Shown here: positions 38,301-53,900 of the stretch, one piece after another | Position numbering within the stretch: position 1 is the stretch's first letter | Layout: every line of letters begins with the position of its first letter | Source of the DNA: Zeugodacus cucurbitae | Taxonomy: Eukaryota; Arthropoda; Insecta; Diptera; Tephritidae | DNA: 64,000 nt | Assembly (NCBI RefSeq): GCF_028554725.1 | Contig: NC_071669.1 | Span: forward strand, 31,238,001 to 31,302,000 | Direction: 5' to 3' | Notes under the pieces: generated by a model | The model's database searches: none | What the model saw: the letters and a program-made list of their open reading frames with translations, nothing else | Told to the model about the DNA's origin: nothing | Translations under genes and position numbers: made by a program

Positions 38301-39944
38301 AAATACAAAATCAATGATCATGATGAAATGTTATTTATGTTTCTATTTGTCGATAAACAACTTGCAAGAAAGTGAACTTTGATCTTAGTTCTGATAAAAT
38401 ACAAAATAAATGATTATGAATAAATATTTTTATGTTTTTATTTGACTATATTCAACTTGCAGGAAAGTGAACTTTGATCAAAAATCTGAGAAAACTCAAA
38501 ATAAATGATTATCAATAAATGTTCTTTATGTTTCTATTTGTCGATAAACAACTTGCAAGAAAATGAACTTTAATCTTAGATATGATAGAATACAAAATAA
38601 ATGATTATGAATAAATATTCTTTATGCTTTTATTTGTCGATATTCAACTTGCAAGAAAGTGAACTTTAATCTTAAATATGATAAAATACAAAATAAATGA
38701 TTTTGAATAAATGTTATTTATGTTTTTACTTGTCGATAAACAACTTGCAAGAAAGTGAACTTTAATCTTAAATCTGATAAAATACAAAATAAATGATTAT
38801 GAATATATGTTCTTTATGTTTCTATACGTCGATAAATAACTTGCAAGAAAGTGAACTTTGATCTTAGATCTGATAGAATACAAAATAAATGATTATGAAT
38901 ATATGTTCTTTATGTTTCTATATGTCGATAAATAACTTGCAAGAAAGTGAACTTTTATCTTAAATCTGATAAAAATACAAAATAAATGATAATGAATAAA
39001 TATTATTTATGTTTTTATTTGCCGATTAACAACTTACATGAAAGTGAACTTTGATCATAAATCTGATAAAATACAAAATAAATTATTATGAATAAATATT
39101 CTTTATGTTTTTATTTGTCGATATTCAACTTGCAAGAAAGTGAACTTTGATCTTAAATCTGATAAAAATACAAAATCAATGATCATGATGAAACGTTATT
39201 TATGTTTCTATTTGTCGATAAACAACTTGCAAGAAGGTGAACTTTGATCTTAGTTCTGATAAAATACAAAATAAATGATTATGAATAAATATTTTTATGT
39301 TTTTATTTGACTACATTCAACTTGCAAGAAAGTGAACTTTGATCTTAAATCTGATAAAAATACAAAATAAATTATTATGAATAAATATTCTTTATGTTTT
39401 TATTTGTCGATATTCAACTTGCAGGAAAGTGAACTTTGATCATAAATCTGAGAAAACTCAAAATAAATGATTATGAATAAATATTCTTTATGCTTTTATT
39501 TGTCGATATTCAACTTGCAAGAAAGTGAACTTTAATCTTAAATATGATAAAATACAAAATAAATGATTTTAAATAAATGTTATTTATGTTTTTATATGTC
39601 GATAAACAACTTGCAAGAAAGTGAGCTTTGATCTTAAATGTGATAAAATACAAAATAAATTATTATGAATAAATATTCTTTATGTTTTTATTTGTCGATA
39701 TTCAACTTGCAGGAAAGTGAACTTTGATCATAAATCTGAGAAAACTCAAAATAAATGATTAACAATAAATGTTCTTTATGTTTCTATTTGTCGATAAACA
39801 ACTTGCAAGAAAGTGAACTTTAATCTTAGATATGATAGAATACAAAATCAATGATTATGAATACATGTTATTTATGTTTTTATTTGTCGATAAATAACTT
39901 GCAAGAAAGTGAGCTTTGATCTTAAATCTGATAAAATACAAAAT

Positions 39945-42350
39945 AAGTGATAATGAGTTAATATTCTTTATGTTTTTATATGTCGATATTCAACTTGCAA
40001 GAAAGTGAACTTTGATCTTAAATCTGATAAAAATACAAAATCAATGATTATGAATAAATATTCTTTATGTTTTTATTTGTAGATATTCAACTTACATGAA
40101 AATGCAACTTTGATCATAAATCTGATAAAAAACAAAATAAATTATTATGAATAAATATTCTTTATGTTTTTATTTGTCGATATTCAACTTTCAGGAAAGT
40201 GAACTTTGATCATAAATCTGAGAAAACTCAAAATAAATGATTAGCAATAAATGTTCTTTATGTTTCTATTTGTCGATAAACAATTTGCCAGAAAGTGAAC
40301 TTTGATCTCAAATCTGATAAAAATACAAAATCAATGATTATGAATAAATGTTATTTATGTTTCTATTTGTCGATAAACAACTTGCCAGAAAGTGAACTTT
40401 GATCTTAGTTCTGATAAAATACAAAATAAATGATTGTGAATAAATATTATTTATGTTTTTATTTGTCGATATTCAACTTACATGAAAATGAACTTTGATC
40501 ATAAATCTGATAAAAAACAAAATAAATTATTATGAATAAATATTCTTTATGTTTTTATTTGTCGATATTCAACTTGCAGGAAAGTGAACTTTGATCATAA
40601 ATCTGAGAAAACTCAAAATAAATGATTATCAATAAATGTTCTTTATGTTTCTATTTGTCGATAAACGACTTGCAAGAAGGTGAACTTTAATCTTAAATCT
40701 GATAAAAATACAAAATCAATGATTATGAATAAATGTTATTTATGTTTCTATTTGTCGATAAACAATTTGCCAGAAAGTGAACTTTGATCTTAGTTCTGAT
40801 AAAATACAAAATAAATGATTGTGAATAAATATTCTTTATGTTTTTATTTGTCGATATTCAACTTGCAAGAAAGTGAACTTTGATCTCAAATCTGATAAAA
40901 ATACAAAATCAATGATTATGAATAAATGTTATTTATGTTTCTATTTGTCGATAAACAACTTGCCAGAAAAAGAACTTTGATCTTAGTTCTAATAAAATAC
41001 AAAATAAATGATTGTGAATAAATATTCTTAATGTTTTTATTTGTCGATATTCAACTTACATGAAAATGAACTTTGATCATAAATCTGATAAAAAACAAAA
41101 TAAGTGATAATGAGTTAATATTCTTTATGTTTTTATATGTCGATATTCAACTTGCAAGAAAGTGAACTTTGATCTTAAATCTGATAAAAATACAAAATCA
41201 ATGATTATGAATAAATATTCTTTATGTTTTTATTTGTAGATATTCAACTTACATGAAAATGCAACTTTGATCATAAATCTGATAAAAAACAAAATAAATT
41301 ATTATGAATAAATATTCTTTATGTTTTTATTTGTCGATATTCAACTTTCAGGAAAGTGAACTTTGATCATAAATCTGAGAAAACTCAAAATAAATGATTA
41401 GCAATAAATGTTCTTTATGTTTCTATTTGTCGATAAACGACTTGCAAGAAGGTGAACTTTAATCTTAAATCTGATAAAAATACAAAATCAATGATTATGA
41501 ATAAATGTTATTTATGTTTCTATTTGTCGATAAACAATTTGCCAGAAAGTGAACTTTGATCTCAAATCTGATAAAAATACAAAATCAATGATTATGAATA
41601 AATGTTATTTATGTTTCTATTTGTCGATAAACAACTTGCCAGAAAGTGAACTTTGATCTTAGTTCTGATAAAATACAAAATAAATGATTGTGAATAAATA
41701 TTATTTATGTTTTTATTTGTCGATATTCAACTTACATGAAAATGAACTTTGATCATAAATCTGATAAAAAACAAAATAAATTATTATGAATAAATATTCT
41801 TTATGTTTTTATTTGTCGATATTCAACTTGCAGGAAAGTGAACTTTGATCATAAATCTGAGAAAACTCAAAATAAATGATTATCAATAAATGTTCTTTAT
41901 GTTTCTATTTGTCGATAAACGACTTGCAAGAAGGTGAACTTTAATCTTAAATCTGATAAAAATACAAAATCAATGATTATGAATAAATGTTATTTATGTT
42001 TCTATTTGTCGATAAACAATTTGCCAGAAAGTGAACTTTGATCTTAGTTCTGATAAAATACAAAATAAATGATTGTGAATAAATATTCTTTATGTTTTTA
42101 TTTGTCGATATTCAACTTGCAAGAAAGTGAACTTTGATCTCAAATCTGATAAAAATACAAAATCAATGATTATGAATAAATGTTATTTATGTTTCTATTT
42201 GTCGATAAACAACTTGCCAGAAAAAGAACTTTGATCTTAGTTCTAATAAAATACAAAATAAATGATTGTGAATAAATATTCTTAATGTTTTTATTTGTCG
42301 ATATTCAACTTACATGAAAATGAACTTTGATCATAAATCTGATAAAAAAC
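39945..42350. repeat. 1.25-1.35 kb tandem duplication
   Basis: A block starting with AAGTGATAATGAGTTAAT at about 39,945 restarts at about 41,100 after a joint in a GATAAAAAACAAAATA context. The CTTGCCAGAAAAAG marker is at 40,957 and 42,211 (offset 1,254). The left copy lacks one monomer (CGACTTGCAAGAAGG type) present near 41,438, as seen at 40,271 where TGTCGATAAACAATTTGCC follows directly. Confidence 0.78.
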
Positions 42351-45300
42351 AAAATAAACTATTATGAATAAACATTCTTTATGTTTTTATTTGTCGATAT
42401 TCAACTTGCAGGAAAGTGAACTTTGATCATAAATCTGAGAAAACTCAAAATAAATGATTATCAATAAATGTTCTTTATGTTTCTATTTGTCGATAAACAA
42501 CTTGCAAGAAAGTGGACTTTAATCTTAGATATGATAGAATACAAAATAAATGATAATGAATAAATATTCTTTATGCTTTTATTTGTCGATATTCAACTTG
42601 TAAGAAAGTGAACTTTAATCTTAAATATGATAAAATACAAAATAAATGATTTTAAATAAATGTTGTTTATGTTTTTATTTGTCGATAAACAACTTGCAAG
42701 AAAGTGAGCTTTGATCTTAAATCTGATAAAATACAAAATAAATTATTATGAATAAATATTCTTTATGTTTTTATTTGTCGATATTCAACTTGCAAGAATG
42801 TGAACTTTGATCTTAAATCTGATAAAAATACAAAATAAATGATTATGAATAAATATTATTTATGTTTTTATTTGCCGATTAACAACTTACATGAAAATGC
42901 AACTTTGATCATAAATCTGAGAAAACTCAAAATAAATGATTATCAATAAATGTTCTTTATGTTTCTATTCGTCGATAAACAACTTGCAAGAAAGTGAACT
43001 TTAATCTTAGATGTGATAGAATACAAAATCAATGATTATGAATAAATGTTATTTATGTTTCTATTTGTCGATAAACAACTTGCAAGAAAGTGAACTTTGA
43101 TCTTAGTTCTGATAAAATACAAAATAAATGATTGTGAATAAATATTCTTTATGTTTTTATTTGTCGATATTCAACTTACATGAAAATGAACTTTGATCAT
43201 AAATCTGATAAAAAACAAAATCAATTATTATGAATAAATATTCTTTATGTACTTATTTGTCAATATTCAACTTGCAGGAAAGTGAACTTTGATCAAAAAT
43301 CTGAGAAAACTCAAAATAAATGATTATCAATAAATGTTCTTTATGTTTCTATTTGTCGATAAACAACTTGCAAGAAAGTGAACTTTAATCTTAGATATGA
43401 TAGAATACAAAATAAATGATTATGAATAAATATTCTTTATGCTTTTATTTGTCGATATTCAACTTGCAAGAAAGTGAACTTTGATCTTAAATATGATAAA
43501 ATACAAAATAAATGATTTTGAATAAATGTTATTTATGTTTTTACTTGTCGATAAACAACTTGCAAGAAAGTGAACTTTAATCTTAAATCTGATAAAATAC
43601 AAAATAAATGATTATGAATATATGTTCTTTATGTTTCTATATGTCGATAAATAACTTGCAAGAAAGTGAACTTTGATCTTAGATCTGATAGAATACAAAA
43701 TAAATAATTATGAATATATGTTCTTTATGTTTCTATATGTCGATAAACAACTTACATGAAAGTGAACTTTGATCATAAATCTGATAAAAATACAAAATCA
43801 ATGATCATGATGAAATGTTATTTATGTTTCTATTTGTCGATAAACAACTTGCAAGAAAGTGAACTTTGATCTTAGTTCTTATAAAATACAAAATAATTGA
43901 TTATGAATAAATATTTTTATGTTTTTATTTGACTACATTCAACTTGCAAGAAAGTGAACTTTGATCTTAAATCTGATAAAAAAAACAAAATAAATTATTA
44001 TGAATAAACATTCTTTATGTTTTTATTTGTCGATATTCAACTTGCAGGAAAGTGAACTTTGATCATAAATCTGAGAAAACTCAAAATAAATGATTATCAA
44101 TAAATGTTCTTTATGTTTCTATTTGTCGATAAACAACTTGCAAGAAAGTGGACTTTAATCTTAGATATGATAGAATACAAAATAAATGATAATGAATAAA
44201 TATTCTTTATGCTTTTATTTGTCGATATTCAACGTGTAAGAAAGTGAACTTTAATCTTAAATATGATAAAATACAAAATAAATGATTTTAAATAAATGTT
44301 GTTTATGTTTTTATTTGTCGATAAACAACTTGCAAGAAAGTGAGCTTTGATCTTAAATCTGATAAAATACAAAATAAATTATTATGAATAAATATTCTTT
44401 ATGTTTTTATTTGTCGATATTCAACTTGCAAGAATGTGAACTTTGATCTTAAATCTGATAAAAATACAAAATAAATGATTATGAATAAATATTATTTATG
44501 TTTTTATTTGCCGATTAACAACTTACATGAAAATGCAACTTTGATCATAAATCTGAGAAAACTCAAAATAAATGATTATCAATAAATGTTCTTTATGTTT
44601 CTATTCGTCGATAAACAACTTGCAAAAAAGTGAACTTTAATCTTAGATGTGATAGAATACAAAATCAATGATTATGAATAAATGTTATTTATGTTTCTAT
44701 TTGTCGATAAACAACTTGCAAGAAAGTGAACTTTGATCTTAGTTCTGATAAAATACAAAATAAATGATTATGAATAAATATTCTTTATGTTTTTATTTGT
44801 CGATATTCAACTTACATGAACATCAACTTTGATCATAAATCTGATAAAAAACAAAATCAATTATTATGAATAAATATTCTTTATGTACTTATTTGTCGAT
44901 ATTCAACTTGCAGGAAAGTGAACTTTGATCAAAAATCTGAGAAAACTCAAAATAAATGATTATCAATAAATGTTCTTTATGTTTCTATTTGTCGAAAAAC
45001 AACTTGCAAGAAAGTGAACTTTAATCTTAGATATGATAGAATACAAAATAAATGATTATGAATAAATATTCTTTATGCTTTTATTTGTCGATATTCAACT
45101 TGCAAGAAAGTGAACTTTGATCTTAAATATGATAAAATACAAAATAAATGATTTTGAATAAATGTTATTTATGTTTTTACTTGTCGATAAACAACTTGCA
45201 AGAAAGTGAGCTTTGATCTTAAATCTGATAAAATACAAAATAAATGATTTTAAATAAATGTTATTTATGTTTTTATATGTCGATAAACAACTTGCAAGAA

Positions 45301-48300
45301 AGTGAGCTTTGATCTTAAATGTGATAAAATACAAAATAAATTATTATGAATAAATATTTTCATGTTTTTATTTGACTATATTCAACTTGAAGGAAAGTGA
45401 ACTTTGATCAAAAATCTGAGAAAACTCAAAATAAATGATTATCAATAAATGTTCTTTATGTTTCTATTTGTCGATAAACAACTTGCAAGAAAATGAACTT
45501 TAATCTTAGATATGATAGAATACAAAATAAATGATTATGAATAAATATTCTTTATGCTTTTATTTGTCGATATTCAACTTGCAAGAAAGTGAACTTTAAT
45601 CTTAAATATGATAAAATACAAAATAAATGATTTTGAATAAATGTTATTTATGTTTTTACTTGTCGATAAACAACTTGCAAGAAAGTGAACTTTAATCTTA
45701 AATCTGATAAAATACAAAATAAATGATTATGAATATATGTTCTTTATGTTTCTATATGTCGATAAATAACTTGCAAGAAAGTGAACTTTGATCTTAGATC
45801 TGATAGAATACAAACTAAATGATAATGAATAAATATTCTTTATGCTTTTATTTGTCGATATTCAACTTGTAAGAAAGTGAACTTTAATCTTAAATATGAT
45901 AAAATACAAAATAAATGATTTTGAATAAATGTTGTTTATGTTTTTATTTGTCGATAAACAACTTGCAAGAAAGTGAGCTTTGATCTTAAATCTGATAAAA
46001 TACAAAATAAATTATTATGAATAAATATTCTTTATGTTTTTATTTGTCGATATTCAACTTGCAAGAATGTGAACTTTGATCTTAAATCTGATAAAAATAC
46101 AAAATAAATGATTATGAATAAATATTATTTATGTTTTTATTTGCCGATTAACAACTTACATGAATGTGAACTTTGATCATAAATCAGAGAAAACTCAAAA
46201 TAAATGATTATCAATAAATGTTCTTTATGTTTCTATTTGTCGATAAACAACTTGCAAGAAAGTGAACTTTAATCTTAGATATGATAGAATACAAAATCAA
46301 TGATTATGAATAAATATTTTTATGCTTTTATTTGTCGATATTCAACTTGCAAGAAAGTGAACTTTAATCTTAAATATGATAAAATACAAAATAAATGATT
46401 TTAAATAAATGTTATTTATGTTTTTATATGTCGATAAACAACTTGCAAGAAAGTGAGCTTTGATCTTAAATGTGATAAAATACAAAATAAATTATTATGA
46501 ATAAATATTCTTTATGTTTTTATTTGTCGATATTCAACTTGCAGGAAAGTGAACTTTGATCATAAATCTGAGAAAACTCAAAATAAATGATTAACAATAA
46601 ATGTTCTTTATGTTTCTATTTGTCGATAAACAACTTGCAAGAAAGTGAACTTTAATCTTAGATATGATAGAATACAAAATCAATGATTATGAATACATGT
46701 TATTTATGTTTTTATTTGTCGATAAATAACTTGCAAGAAAGTGAGCTTTGATCTTAAATCTGATAAAATACAAAATAAGTGATAATGAGTTAATATTCTT
46801 TATGTTTTTATATGTCGATATTCAACTTGCAAGAAAGTGAACTTTGATCTTAAATCTGATAAAAATACAAAATCAATGATTATGAATAAATATTCTTTAT
46901 GTTTTTATTTGTAGATATTCAACTTACATGAAAATGCAACTTTGATCATAAATCTGATAAAAAACAAAATAAATTATTATGAATAAATATTCTTTATGTT
47001 TTTATTTGTCGATATTCAACTTTCAGGAAAGTGAACTTTGATCATAAATCTGAGAAAACTCAAAATAAATGATTAGCAATAAATGTTCTTTATGTTTCTA
47101 TTTGTCGATAAACGACTTGCAAGAAGGTGAACTTTAATCTTAAATCTGATAAAAATACAAAATCAATGATTATGAATAAATGTTATTTATGTTTCTATTT
47201 GTCGATAAACAATTTGCCAGAAAGTGAACTTTGATCTCAAATCTGATAAAAATACAAAATCAATGATTATGAATAAATGTTATTGATGTTTCTATTTGTC
47301 GATAAACAACTTGCCAGAAAGTGAACTTTGATCTTAGTTCTGATAAAATACAAAATAAATGATTGTGAATAAATATTATTTATGTTTTTATTTGTCGATA
47401 TTCAACTTACATGAAAATGAACTTTGATCATAAATCTGATAAAAAACAAAATAAATTATTATGAATAAATATTCTTTATGTTTTTATTTGTCGATATTCA
47501 ACTTGCAGGAAAGTGAACTTTGATCATAAATCTGAGAAAACTCAAAATAAATGATTATCAATAAATGTTCTTTATGTTTCTATTTGTCGATAAACGACTT
47601 GCAAGAAGGTGAACTTTAATCTTAAATCTGATAAAAATACAAAATCAATGATTATGAATAAATGTTATTTATGTTTCTATTTGTCGATAAACAATTTGCC
47701 AGAAAGTGAACTTTGATCTTAGTTCTGATAAAATACAAAATAAATGATTGTGAATAAATATTCTTTATGTTTTTATTTGTCGATATTCAACTTGCAAGAA
47801 AGTGAACTTTGATCTCAAATCTGATAAAAATACAAAATCAATGATTATGAATAAATGTTATTTATGTTTCTATTTGTCGATAAACAACTTGCCAGAAAAA
47901 GAACTTTGATCTTAGTTCTAATAAAATACAAAATAAATGATTGTGAATAAATATTCTTTATGTTTTTATTTGTCGATATTCAACTTACATGAAAATGAAC
48001 TTTGATCATAAATCTGATAAAAAACAAAATAAACTATTATGAATAAACATTCTTTATGTTTTTATTTGTCGATATTCAACTTGCAGGAAAGTGAACTTTG
48101 ATCATAAATCTGAGAAAACTCAAAATAAATGATTATCAATAAATGTTCTTTATGTTTCTATTTGTCGATAAACAACTTGCAAGAAAGTGGACTTTAATCT
48201 TAGATATGATAGAATACAAAATAAATGATAATGAATAAATATTCTTTATGCTTTTATTTGTCGATATTCAACTTGTAAGAAAGTGAACTTTAATCTTAAA

Positions 48301-50970
48301 TATGATAAAATACAAAATAAATGATTTTAAATAAATGTTGTTTATGTTTTTATTTGTCGATAAACAACTTGCAAGAAAGTGAGCTTTGATCTTAAATCTG
48401 ATAAAATACAAAATAAATTATTATGAATAAATATTCTTTATGTTTTTATTTGTCGATATTCAACTTGCAAGAATGTGAACTTTGATCTTAAATCTGATAA
48501 AAATACAAAATAAATGATTATGAATAAATATTATTTATGTTTTTATTTGCCGATTAACAACTTACATGAAAATGCAACTTTGATCATAAATCTGAGAAAA
48601 CTCAAAATAAATGATTATCAATAAATGTTCTTTATGTTTCTATTCGTCGATAAACAACTTGCAAGAAAGTGAACTTTAATCTTAGATGTGATAGAATACA
48701 AAATCAATGATTATGAATAAATGTTATTTATGTTTCTATTTGTCGATAAACAACTTGCAAGAAAGTGAACTTTGATCTTAGTTCTGATAAAATACAAAAT
48801 AAATGATTGTGAATAAATATTCTTTATGTTTTTATTTGTCGATATTCAACTTACATGAAAATGAACTTTGATCATAAATCTGATAAAAAACAAAATCAAT
48901 TATTATGAATAAATATTCTTTATGTACTTATTTGTCGATATTCAACTTGCAGGAAAGTGAACTTTGATCAAAAATCTGAGAAAACTCAAAATAAATGATT
49001 ATCAATAAATGTTCTTTATGTTTCTATTTGTCGATAAACAACTTGCAAGAAAGTGAACTTTAATCTTAGATATGATAGAATACAAAATAAATGATTATGA
49101 ATAAATATTCTTTATGCTTTTATTTGTCGATATTCAACTTGCAAGAAAGTGAACTTTGATCTTAAATATGATAAAATACAAAATAAATGATTTTGAATAA
49201 ATGTTATTTATGTTTTTACTTGTCGATAAACAACTTGCAAGAAAGTGAACTTTAATCTTAAATCTGATAAAATACAAAATAAATGATTATGAATATATGT
49301 TCTTTATGTTTCTATATGTCGATAAATAACTTGCAAGAAAGTGAACTTTGATCTTAGATCTGATAGAATACAAAATAAATAATTATGAATATATGTTCTT
49401 TATGTTTCTATATGTCGATAAACAACTTACATGAAAGTGAACTTTGATCATAAATCTGATAAAAATACAAAATCAATGATCATGATGAAATGTTATTTAT
49501 GTTTCTATTTGTCGATAAACAACTTGCAAGAAAGTGAACTTTGATCTTAGTTCTTATAAAATACAAAATAATTGATTATGAATAAATATTTTTATGTTTT
49601 TATTTGACTACATTCAACTTGCAAGAAAGTGAACTTTGATCTTAAATCTGATAAAAAAACAAAATAAATTATTATGAATAAACATTCTTTATGTTTTTAT
49701 TTGTCGATATTCAACTTGCAGGAAAGTGAACTTTGATCATAAATCTGAGAAAACTCAAAATAAATGATTATCAATAAATGTTCTTTATGTTTCTATTTGT
49801 CGATAAACAACTTGCAAGAAAGTGGACTTTAATCTTAGATATGATAGAATACAAAATAAATGATAATGAATAAATATTCTTTATGCTTTTATTTGTCGAT
49901 ATTCAACGTGTAAGAAAGTGAACTTTAATCTTAAATATGATAAAATACAAAATAAATGATTTTAAATAAATGTTGTTTATGTTTTTATTTGTCGATAAAC
50001 AACTTGCAAGAAAGTGAGCTTTGATCTTAAATCTGATAAAATACAAAATAAATTATTATGAATAAATATTCTTTATGTTTTTATTTGTCGATATTCAACT
50101 TGCAAGAATGTGAACTTTGATCTTAAATCTGATAAAAATACAAAATAAATGATTATGAATAAATATTATTTATGTTTTTATTTGCCGATTAACAACTTAC
50201 ATGAAAATGCAACTTTGATCATAAATCTGAGAAAACTCAAAATAAATGATTATCAATAAATGTTCTTTATGTTTCTATTCGTCGATAAACAACTTGCAAA
50301 AAAGTGAACTTTAATCTTAGATGTGATAGAATACAAAATCAATGATTATGAATAAATGTTATTTATGTTTCTATTTGTCGATAAACAACTTGCAAGAAAG
50401 TGAACTTTGATCTTAGTTCTGATAAAATACAAAATAAATGATTATGAATAAATATTCTTTATGTTTTTATTTGTCGATATTCAACTTACATGAACATCAA
50501 CTTTGATCATAAATCTGATAAAAAACAAAATCAATTATTATGAATAAATATTCTTTATGTACTTATTTGTCGATATTCAACTTGCAGGAAAGTGAACTTT
50601 GATCAAAAATCTGAGAAAACTCAAAATAAATGATTATCAATAAATGTTCTTTATGTTTCTATTTGTCGAAAAACAACTTGCAAGAAAGTGAACTTTAATC
50701 TTAGATATGATAGAATACAAAATAAATGATTATGAATAAATATTCTTTATGCTTTTATTTGTCGATATTCAACTTGCAAGAAAGTGAACTTTGATCTTAA
50801 ATATGATAAAATACAAAATAAATGATTTTGAATAAATGTTATTTATGTTTTTACTTGTCGATAAACAACTTGCAAGAAAGTGAGCTTTGATCTTAAATCT
50901 GATAAAATACAAAATAAATGATTTTAAATAAATGTTATTTATGTTTTTATATGTCGATAAACAACTTGCA
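41095..50970. repeat. Two ~4.2 kb copies at 5,674-5,675 bp offset
   Basis: Copy 1 about 41,095-45,300, copy 2 about 46,770-50,970, separated by about 1.47 kb of other satellite. AACTTGCCAG at 42,211 matches 47,886 (offset 5,675), and the rare AACGTGTAAG variant at 44,231 matches 49,905 (offset 5,674). The change is one A in a run (8 A near 43,978, 7 A near 49,652). The copies diverge beyond about 45,300/50,970. Confidence 0.85.
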
Positions 50971-53900
50971 AGAAAGTGAACTTTGATCTTAGATCTGATA
51001 GAATACAAACTAAATGATAATGAATAAATATTCTTTATGCTTTTATTTGTCGATATTCAACTTGTAAGAAAGTGAACTTTAATCTTAAATATGATAAAAT
51101 ACAAAATAAATGATTTTGAATAAATGTTGTTTATGTTTTTATTTGTCGATAAACAACTTGCAAGAAAGTGAGCTTTGATCTTAAATCTGATAAAATACAA
51201 AATAAATTATTATGAATAAATATTCTTTATGTTTTTATTTGTCGATATTCAACTTGCAAGAATGTGAACTTTGATCTTAAATCTGATAAAAATACAAAAT
51301 AAATGATTATGAATAAATATTATTTATGTTTTTATTTGCCGATTAACAACTTACATGAATGTGAACTTTGATCATAAATCAGAGAAAACTCAAAATAAAT
51401 GATTATCAATAAATGTTCTTTATGTTTCTATTTGTCGATAAACAACTTGCAAGAAAGTGAACTTTAATCTTAGATATGATAGAATACAAAATCAATGATT
51501 ATGAATAAATATTCTTTATGCTTTTATTTGTCGATATTCAACTTGCAAGAAAGTGAACTTTAATCTTAAATATGATAAAATACAAAATAAATGATTTTGA
51601 ATAAATGTTATTTATGTTTTTACTTGTCGATAAACAACTTGCAAGAAAGTGAACTTTAATCTTAAATATGATAAAATACAAAATAAATGATTATGAATAT
51701 ATGTTCTTTATGTTTCTATATGTCGATAAATAACTTGCAAGAAAGTGAACTTTGATCTTAGATCTGATAGAATACAAACTAAATGATAATGAATAAATAT
51801 TCTTTATGCTTTTATTTGTCGATATTCAACTTGCAAGAAAGTGAACTTTAATCTTAAATATGATAAAATACAAAATAAATGATTTTGAATAAATGTTATT
51901 TATGTTTTTACTTGTCGATAAACAACTTGCAAGAAAGTGAACTTTAATCTTAAATATGATAAAATACAAAATAAATGATTTTGAATAAATGTTATTTATG
52001 TTTTTACTTGTCGATAAACAACTTGCAAGAAAGTGAACTTTAATCTTAAATCTGATAAAATACAAAATAAATGATTATGAATATATGTTCTTTATGTTTC
52101 TATATGTCGATAAATAACTTGCAAGAAAGTGAACTTTAATCTTAAATATGATAAAATACAAAATAAATGATTTTGAATAAATGTTATTTATGTTTTTACT
52201 TGTCGATAAACAACTTGCAAGAAAGTGAACTTTAATCTTAAATATGATAAAATACAAAATAAATGATTTTGAATAAATGTTATTTATGTTTTTACTTGTC
52301 GATAAACAACTTGCAAGAAAGTGAACTTTAATCTTAAATCTGATAAAATACAAAATAAATGATTATGAATATATGTTCTTTATGTTTCTATATGTCGATA
52401 AATAACTTGCAAGAAAGTGAACTTTGATCTTAGATCTGATAGAATACAAACTAAATGATAATGAATAAATATTCTTTATGCTTTTATTTGTCGATATTCA
52501 ACTTGCAAGAAAGTGAACTTTAATCTTAAATATGATAAAATACAAAATAAATGATTTTGAATAAATGTTATTTATGTTTTTACTTGTCGATAAACAACTT
52601 GCAAGAATGTGAACTTTGATCATAAATCAGAGAAAACTCAAAATAAATGATTATCAATAAATGTTCTTTATGTTTCTATTTGTCGATAAACAACTTGCAA
52701 GAAAGTGAACTTTAATCTTAGATATGATAGAATACAAAATCAATGATTATGAATAAATATTCTTTATGCTTTTATTTGTCGATATTCAACTTGCAAGAAA
52801 GTGAACTTTAATCTTAAATATGATAAAATACAAAATAAATGATTTTGAATAAATGTTATTTATGTTTTTACTTGTCGATAAACAACTTGCAAGAAAGTGA
52901 ACTTTAATCTTAAATATGATAAAATACAAAATAAATGATTTTGAATAAATGTTATTTATGTTTTTACTTGTCGATAAACAACTTGCAAGAAAGTGAACTT
53001 TAATCTTAAATCTGATAAAATACAAAATAAATGATTATGAATATATGTTCTTTATGTTTCTATATGTCGATAAATAACTTGCAAGAAAGTGAACTTTGAT
53101 CTTAGATCTGATAGAATACAAACTAAATGATAATGAATAAATATTCTTTATGCTTTTATTTGTCGATATTCAACTTGCAAGAAAGTGAACTTTGATCTTA
53201 AATATGATAAAATACAAAATAAATGATTTTGAATAAATGTTATTTATGTTTTTACTTGTCGATAAACAACTTGCAAGAAAGTGAGCTTTGATCTTAAATC
53301 TGATAAAATACAAAATAAATGATTTTAAATAAATGTTATTTATGTTTTTATATGTCGATAAACAACTTGCAAGAAAGTGAACTTTGATCTTAGATCTGAT
53401 AGAATACAAAATAAATGATTTTGAATAAATGTTATTTATGTTTTTACTTGTCGATAAACAACTTGCAAGAAAGTGAACTTTAATCTTAAATATGATAAAA
53501 TACAAAATAAATGATTTTGAATAAATGTTATTTATGTTTTTACTTGTCGATAAACAACTTGCAAGAAAGTGAGCTTTGATCTTAAATCTGATAAAATACA
53601 AAATAAATTATTATGAATAAATATTCTTTATGTTTTTATTTGTCGATATTCAACTTGCAAGAATGTGAACTTTGATCTTAAATCTGATAAAAATACAAAA
53701 TAAATGATTATGAATAAATATTATTTATGTTTTTATTTGCCGATTAACAACTTACATGAATGTGAACTTTGATCTTAAATCTGATAAAATACAAAATAAA
53801 TGATTTTAAATAAATGTTATTTATGTTTTTATATGTCGATAAACAACTTGCAAGAAAGTGAACTTTGATCTTAGATCTGATAGAATACAAAATAAATGAT

